Shown here: piece after piece, positions 60,358 to 64,000 of the stretch
Layout: the number at the start of each line of letters is the position of its first letter
Position numbering within the stretch: position 1 is the first letter of the stretch
NCBI GenBank assembly: GCA_041920215.1
Contig: JAYRSJ010000010.1
Coordinates: 1-64,000 of the forward strand
Direction: 5' to 3'
DNA: 64,000 bases
Source of the DNA: JAYRSJ01 sp041920215
GTDB taxonomy: Bacteria; Pseudomonadota; Gammaproteobacteria; Burkholderiales; Burkholderiaceae_C
The notes under the pieces: generated by a model
Database searches by the model: none
What the model was told of the DNA's origin: nothing
What the model saw: the letters and a program-made list of their open reading frames with translations, nothing else
Position numbers and translations under genes: made by a program

Positions 60358-61752
60358 ATGCAAGTACAAGCCTCCATCTTCAAGGCCTATGACATCCGCG
60401 GCGTCGTCGGAACGACGCTGGACGAGCAGCTCGCCGAGCACCTGGGCCGCGCCTTCGGCACCGAAGCCCGGCTGCTGGGCGAGCAGGCCGTGGTGGTGGG
60501 ACGCGACGGCCGCCTCTCCGGCCCCGCGCTGGTGGCGGCTCTGATACGCGGCCTGCGCGCCAGCGGTCTCGATGTGGTGGACCTGGGCGCGGTGACGACG
60601 CCGATGCTCTATTACGTGGCCGCCACCCGGGCCCGCCACGGCTGCAACTCCGGCATCATGGTGACCGGCAGCCACAACCCCAAGGACTACAACGGCTTCA
60701 AGATGGTGCTCAAGGGCGCTGCCGTCTTCGGTGAGCAGATCCAGGGCCTGCGTCGCCGCATCGAGGCCGAGGACTACGCGCTGGCGAAGAAGCCCGGCCG
60801 GGTCGGCCAGATGGACATAGGCGCCGAGTACCTGCAGCGCATCGTCGGCGACTGCAAGCTGGCGCGGCCGATGAAGGTGGTGGTCGACAGCGGCAACGGC
60901 ATCCCCGGCGCCAGCGCACCGGCCATCCTGCGCGCGCTGGGCTGCGAGGTAGTCGACATCTATTCCAAGGTCGATGGCGATTTCCCCAACCACCACCCCG
61001 ATCCCTCGCGGCCCGAGAACCTCGAGGATCTGAAGCGCATCGTCCATGCCTGCGATGCCGAGCTGGGCCTGGCCTTCGATGGCGATGGCGACCGGCTGGG
61101 CATCGTCACCCGGGACGGGCAGATGATCATGCCGGATCGCCAGATCATGCTGCTGGCCGCCGACATCCTGAAGCGCCAGCCCGGCGCCGAAATCATCTTC
61201 GACGTCAAATGCACGCAGCGCCTGGCGCCATGGATACGCGAGCATGGCGGCCGCCCGCTGATGTGGATGACCGGCCATTCGCTGGCCAAGGCCAAGCTGA
61301 AGGAAACCGGCGCACCGCTGGCCGGCGAGCTCTCGGGCCACATCTTCTTCAACGAGCGCTGGTATGGCTTCGACGATGCGATGTACACCGCCGGCCGCAT
61401 GCTGGAGATCCTGTCGCGCGAGGTCGACCCGAGCGCGGTGCTGAACGCGCTGCCGACCAGCTATGCCACGCCCGAGCTCAACGTGCCCTGCGCCGAGGGC
61501 GAGCACCATGCGGTGGTGGCGACGCTGAAGGAGGTGGCCGAGTTCCCGGATGCGGTCGAAGTGATCACCATCGACGGCCTGCGCGTCGAATATGCCGACG
61601 GTTTCGGCCTGGTGCGTGCCTCCAACACCACGCCGGTGCTGGTGCTGCGTTTCGAGGGCCACACGCCCGAGGCGCTGGCGCGCATCGAGCATGCGATGCT
61701 GACCCAGCTCAAGCGGGTCAAGCCCGACGCCACCTTCGCGGCGGGGCATTGA
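60358..61752 (+). CDS. Phosphomannomutase/phosphoglucomutase
   Basis: A 464-aa alpha-D-phosphohexomutase (AlgC/ManB type) interconverting hexose 1- and 6-phosphates for LPS and polysaccharide precursors. The phosphoserine Ser105 lies in M-V-T-G-S-H-N-P. The Mg loop is D-G-D-G-D-R, the sugar-specificity loop GELSGHIFF and the phosphate-binding loop RASNTTPVLVLR. ATG 60358 follows GGGGAA. A -10-like TACAAT is at 60324-60329. The stop overlaps the Kdo transferase start (TTGA). Confidence 0.95.
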   Translation: MQVQASIFKAYDIRGVVGTTLDEQLAEHLGRAFGTEARLLGEQAVVVGRDGRLSGPALVAALIRGLRASGLDVVDLGAVTTPMLYYVAATRARHGCNSGIMVTGSHNPKDYNGFKMVLKGAAVFGEQIQGLRRRIEAEDYALAKKPGRVGQMDIGAEYLQRIVGDCKLARPMKVVVDSGNGIPGASAPAILRALGCEVVDIYSKVDGDFPNHHPDPSRPENLEDLKRIVHACDAELGLAFDGDGDRLGIVTRDGQMIMPDRQIMLLAADILKRQPGAEIIFDVKCTQRLAPWIREHGGRPLMWMTGHSLAKAKLKETGAPLAGELSGHIFFNERWYGFDDAMYTAGRMLEILSREVDPSAVLNALPTSYATPELNVPCAEGEHHAVVATLKEVAEFPDAVEVITIDGLRVEYADGFGLVRASNTTPVLVLRFEGHTPEALARIEHAMLTQLKRVKPDATFAAGH

Positions 61753-63029
61753 AGGACCTTCTCTGCCGCTGGCTCTATGCCAGTCTGCTGCGACTGGCCA
61801 CACCGCTGTATCTGCTGCGGCTGTGGCGACGCGGCGCGGCCGAGCCGCTGTACCGGGTGGCTTTGGGTGAGCGCCTGGGTTTTTATCGCGAGAGCGCCGC
61901 GGCCGCGGGCTGGCTGTGGCTGCATGCGGTTTCGCTGGGCGAGACCCGGGCGGCCGAGCCCCTGATCGCGGCGCTGCGCCGGGCGCGGCCGGGTCTGCGC
62001 CTGCTGCTGACCCATAGCACCGCCACCGGCCGGGCCGCCGGCCTGCCGCTGCTGCGCGCCGGCGACGCCCAGTGCTGGCTGCCATATGACACGCCGGGTG
62101 CGGTGCGGCGTTTCCTGCGCCACTGGCAGCCGGCGCTGGGCGTGCTGATGGAGACCGAGCTGTGGCCGACGCTGCAGCGTGAAGCCCAGCGGCGGGGCCT
62201 GCCCATGGTGCTGGCCAATGCCAGGCTCAGCGAGAAGAGCGCCCGCCAGGGCCGGCGCCTGGCCTGGCTGCTGCATCCGGCCGCCGCCCGGCTGAGCCTG
62301 GCGCTGGCGCAGACGGACGCGGATGCGGCGCGTTTGCAGGCGGCCGGCGTGCCGGCTGTCCAGGTCTGTGGCAATCTCAAATACGATCTGCAGCCCGATG
62401 CGGCGCTGCTGGCACGCGGCCGGGCCTGGCGCGCGGCGCTGGACCGGCCGGTGCTGCTGGCCGCGGTGACGCGCGAGGGCGAGGAAGCGCTGCTGCTGGA
62501 GGCCTGGCAACAGCAGCCGGTGCTTGCCGATGCGCTGCTGCTGATCGTGCCTCGCCATCCCCAGCGCTTCGATGCGGTGGCGGCCTTGGTTCAGCAGCGC
62601 GCGCTGCGCCTGGCCCGCCGCAGCGCCTGGGAGCAGACGCCCGATCCGACGGCGCTGCAGGCCCAGGTCTGGCTGGGCGATTCGATGCGCGAGATGCCGC
62701 TCTACTATGCGGCGGCCGATGTAGCGCTGCTGGGCGGCAGCTTTGCGCCGCTGGGCGGCCAGAACCTGATCGAGGCGGCGGCCTGCGGCTGCCCGCTCGT
62801 GATGGGGCCGCATACCTTCAACTTCAGCGAGGCGGCCGAACTGGCGCTGGCGGCCGGCGCGGCACTGCGGGTGGCCGATATGGCGGCCGGCGTTAGCCAG
62901 GCCCAGCGCTGGCTGGCCAACGAGCCGCAGCGCCAGGCCGTGCGCGCCCAGGCCCTGGCGTTTGCCGAGCGCCACCGCGGCGCGGCCGAGCGCATGGCGG
63001 CGGCGCTGCTGCGCCTGCTGCCGTGCTGA
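61749..63029 (+). CDS. waaA: Kdo transferase (lipid IVA)
   Basis: CMP-Kdo:lipid A Kdo transferase, about 426 aa, attaching the first LPS core sugars at the inner membrane. The N-terminus has an anchor-like hydrophobic/basic stretch. The catalytic Glu65 lies in H-A-V-S-L-G-E. Other GT30 marks are GVLMETELWP and the C-terminal FAPLGGQNLIEAAACG. The start is TTG 61749, overlapping the mutase stop, since longer frames run antisense to family sequence. The permease start overlaps its stop. Confidence 0.92.
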   Translation: MKDLLCRWLYASLLRLATPLYLLRLWRRGAAEPLYRVALGERLGFYRESAAAAGWLWLHAVSLGETRAAEPLIAALRRARPGLRLLLTHSTATGRAAGLPLLRAGDAQCWLPYDTPGAVRRFLRHWQPALGVLMETELWPTLQREAQRRGLPMVLANARLSEKSARQGRRLAWLLHPAAARLSLALAQTDADAARLQAAGVPAVQVCGNLKYDLQPDAALLARGRAWRAALDRPVLLAAVTREGEEALLLEAWQQQPVLADALLLIVPRHPQRFDAVAALVQQRALRLARRSAWEQTPDPTALQAQVWLGDSMREMPLYYAAADVALLGGSFAPLGGQNLIEAAACGCPLVMGPHTFNFSEAAELALAAGAALRVADMAAGVSQAQRWLANEPQRQAVRAQALAFAERHRGAAERMAAALLRLLPC

Positions 63030-63727
63030 GCGAGGCCTTGGCCCAGGGCCTGGCGCTGCTGCTGGGCGCCGACCCCGCGCTGCGCCAGATCGTGGGGCTA
63101 TCGCTATCGGTCAGTGGCCTGGCAGCCTTGCTGGCCTGCCTGCTGGGCCTGGGCCTGGGCGCGGCGCTGGCGGTCAACCGCCATGCCTGGCTGCGCTGGC
63201 CGCTGACGCTGCTGGGCCACACCCTGCTGGCCCTGCCTTCGGTGGTGGTGGGCCTGTGTGTCTATCTGCTGCTGTCGCGCTCGGGGCCGCTGGGCGGCCT
63301 GGGCCTGCTGTTCACGCCCACCGCGATGGTGCTGGCCCAGACGGTGCTGGTGCTGCCGGTGGTGGTGGTGCTGACCCGCCAGCGCCTGGCCGAGCCCTGG
63401 CTGGAATCGGGCGGCGCCGGCGAGCAGCTGCGCTCGCTGGGCGCCAGTGCCGCTGTGGCGGCCCTGCTGCTGCTCTGGCATGAGCGGCGCGCCGTGCTGG
63501 TGATCGCGCTGACCGCCTTCGGGCGGGCCGTCTCCGAGGTCGGGGCGGTGATGATCGTCGGCGGCAATATCGACGGCTTCACCCGGGTGATGACGACCAG
63601 CATCGCGCTGGAGACCAGCAAGGGCGATCTGCCCCTGGCCCTGGCGCTGGGCCTGGTGCTGCTGGGCCTGGTGGGGCTGTTGAATCTGGCCATCCTGCTG
63701 GTCGGCCGCAAGGAGGTGGGGGCATGA
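63023..63727 (+). CDS. tupB: ABC permease, tungstate (TupB) type
   Basis: A 234-aa permease with about five or six membrane helices. The cytoplasmic coupling segment is AFGRAVSEVGAVMIVGGNIDGFTRVMTTSIALETSKGDL, which closely follows the TupB pattern for tungstate importers (the related ModB type is the alternative). It starts at GTG 63023, overlapping waaA by 7 bp, and ends in an ATGA overlap with the ATPase gene. The substrate-binding protein is not in the window. Confidence 0.85.
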   Translation: MLSEALAQGLALLLGADPALRQIVGLSLSVSGLAALLACLLGLGLGAALAVNRHAWLRWPLTLLGHTLLALPSVVVGLCVYLLLSRSGPLGGLGLLFTPTAMVLAQTVLVLPVVVVLTRQRLAEPWLESGGAGEQLRSLGASAAVAALLLLWHERRAVLVIALTAFGRAVSEVGAVMIVGGNIDGFTRVMTTSIALETSKGDLPLALALGLVLLGLVGLLNLAILLVGRKEVGA

Positions 63728-64000
63728 GCGCCGGGCCGGGCGGGGCACTGCTGCTGAGCCTGCAGCATTGCGGGCTGCGACAGGGCGGGGCCCAGCTGCT
63801 GGCGCCGCTGAGCCTGCAACTGCACCGCGGCGAGCGCCTGGCGCTCTTGGGCAGCAATGGCGCGGGCAAGACCAGCCTGCTGCGCCTGCTGCACGGGCTG
63901 GTGCCGGGTCGCCAGCTGCACAGCCCTGGCCTGCGCGAGGCCATGGTGTTCCAGCAGCCCTTTTTTCTGCGTCTTTCGCTGCGCCGCAATCTGCTGCTGG
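63724..64000 (+). CDS. tupC: ABC ATPase of tungstate-type transporter, partial
   Basis: First 92 codons of an ABC ATP-binding subunit; the 3' end lies beyond the window. Walker A G-S-N-G-A-G-K-T-S (about 39-47) and the Q-loop segment VFQQPFFLRLSLRRN are visible. It is coupled to the permease by an ATGA overlap, so it is its ATPase. The name follows the permease assignment. Confidence 0.85.
   Translation, partial: MSAGPGGALLLSLQHCGLRQGGAQLLAPLSLQLHRGERLALLGSNGAGKTSLLRLLHGLVPGRQLHSPGLREAMVFQQPFFLRLSLRRNLLL

Overview
The window is a 64-kb stretch of a GC-rich (roughly two-thirds G+C by eye) proteobacterial chromosome. Gene content and order point to a betaproteobacterium of the order Burkholderiales, most likely the Rubrivivax/Leptothrix/Roseateles group. 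The genus is inferred, not proven. Supporting signs are the runs leuC-leuD-leuB-asd-fimV-truA-trpF-trpB-trpA-accD-folC-SPOR-cvpA-purF and dapC-dapD-pilU-dapE-prmB, the smc-zipA-ligA block, and the presence of Kdo transferase and type IV pilus genes. Nearly all of it is dense core genome. No insertion sequence, prophage or CRISPR array was seen.

Layout. 1-3474: the accessory end. It holds the 5' part of a protein built of strict 8-residue repeats (minus strand), then a divergent pair: a GT2-type glycosyltransferase and a glycosyltransferase-methyltransferase fusion. 3494-11949: propionyl-CoA/methylmalonyl-CoA operon (mutase, GNAT acetyltransferase, MeaB, carboxylase beta and alpha, epimerase). 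A GntR/FCD regulator is divergent to it, with a perfect 16-bp palindrome between. 12061-17431: LysR regulator, leuCDB and asd. 17668-29164: fimV, truA, trpFBA, accD, folC, a SPOR protein, cvpA, purF. 29239-31556: gltX followed by two tandem copies of an Ala-Glu-Asp tRNA triad. 31608-34939: SOS and peroxide stress genes (HhH protein, lexA with an SOS box, asparaginase, ohr, ohrR, DUF1304). 34946-43174: an eight-gene minus-strand run (queF, SET protein, dapC, dapD, pilU, dapE, prmB, ABC-F). 43307-51361: smc, zipA-like, CNNM/CBS membrane protein, ligA. 51573-54776: a large c-di-GMP sensor gene split by one in-frame TAA. 54810-60212 (minus): EamA transporter, ogt, Ada-AlkA fusion, SMR exporter, LytTR response regulator and LytS-type kinase. 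60358-64000: phosphomannomutase, Kdo transferase, and the start of a tungstate-type ABC transporter.

How the parts work together. The propionate operon takes propionyl-CoA to succinyl-CoA (carboxylase, epimerase, B12 mutase with its GTPase chaperone). The leu/asd/dap/trp genes cover leucine, aspartate-family/lysine and tryptophan synthesis. purF, folC, truA, queF, gltX and the tRNAs serve nucleotide, folate and translation functions. smc, zipA and ligA serve the chromosome and division. fimV and pilU link to type IV pili and polarity. Many neighbours overlap by ATGA-type junctions, so translational coupling is common.

Most unusual items: the octapeptide-repeat protein with its divergent glycosylation-type genes; the nonsense-split PAS-GGDEF-EAL gene, which also carries Asp in place of the usual first Glu of EGVE; the GNAT gene embedded in the mutase operon; the duplicated tRNA triad; and several clear operators (GntR palindrome, SOS box, OhrR-type inverted repeat).
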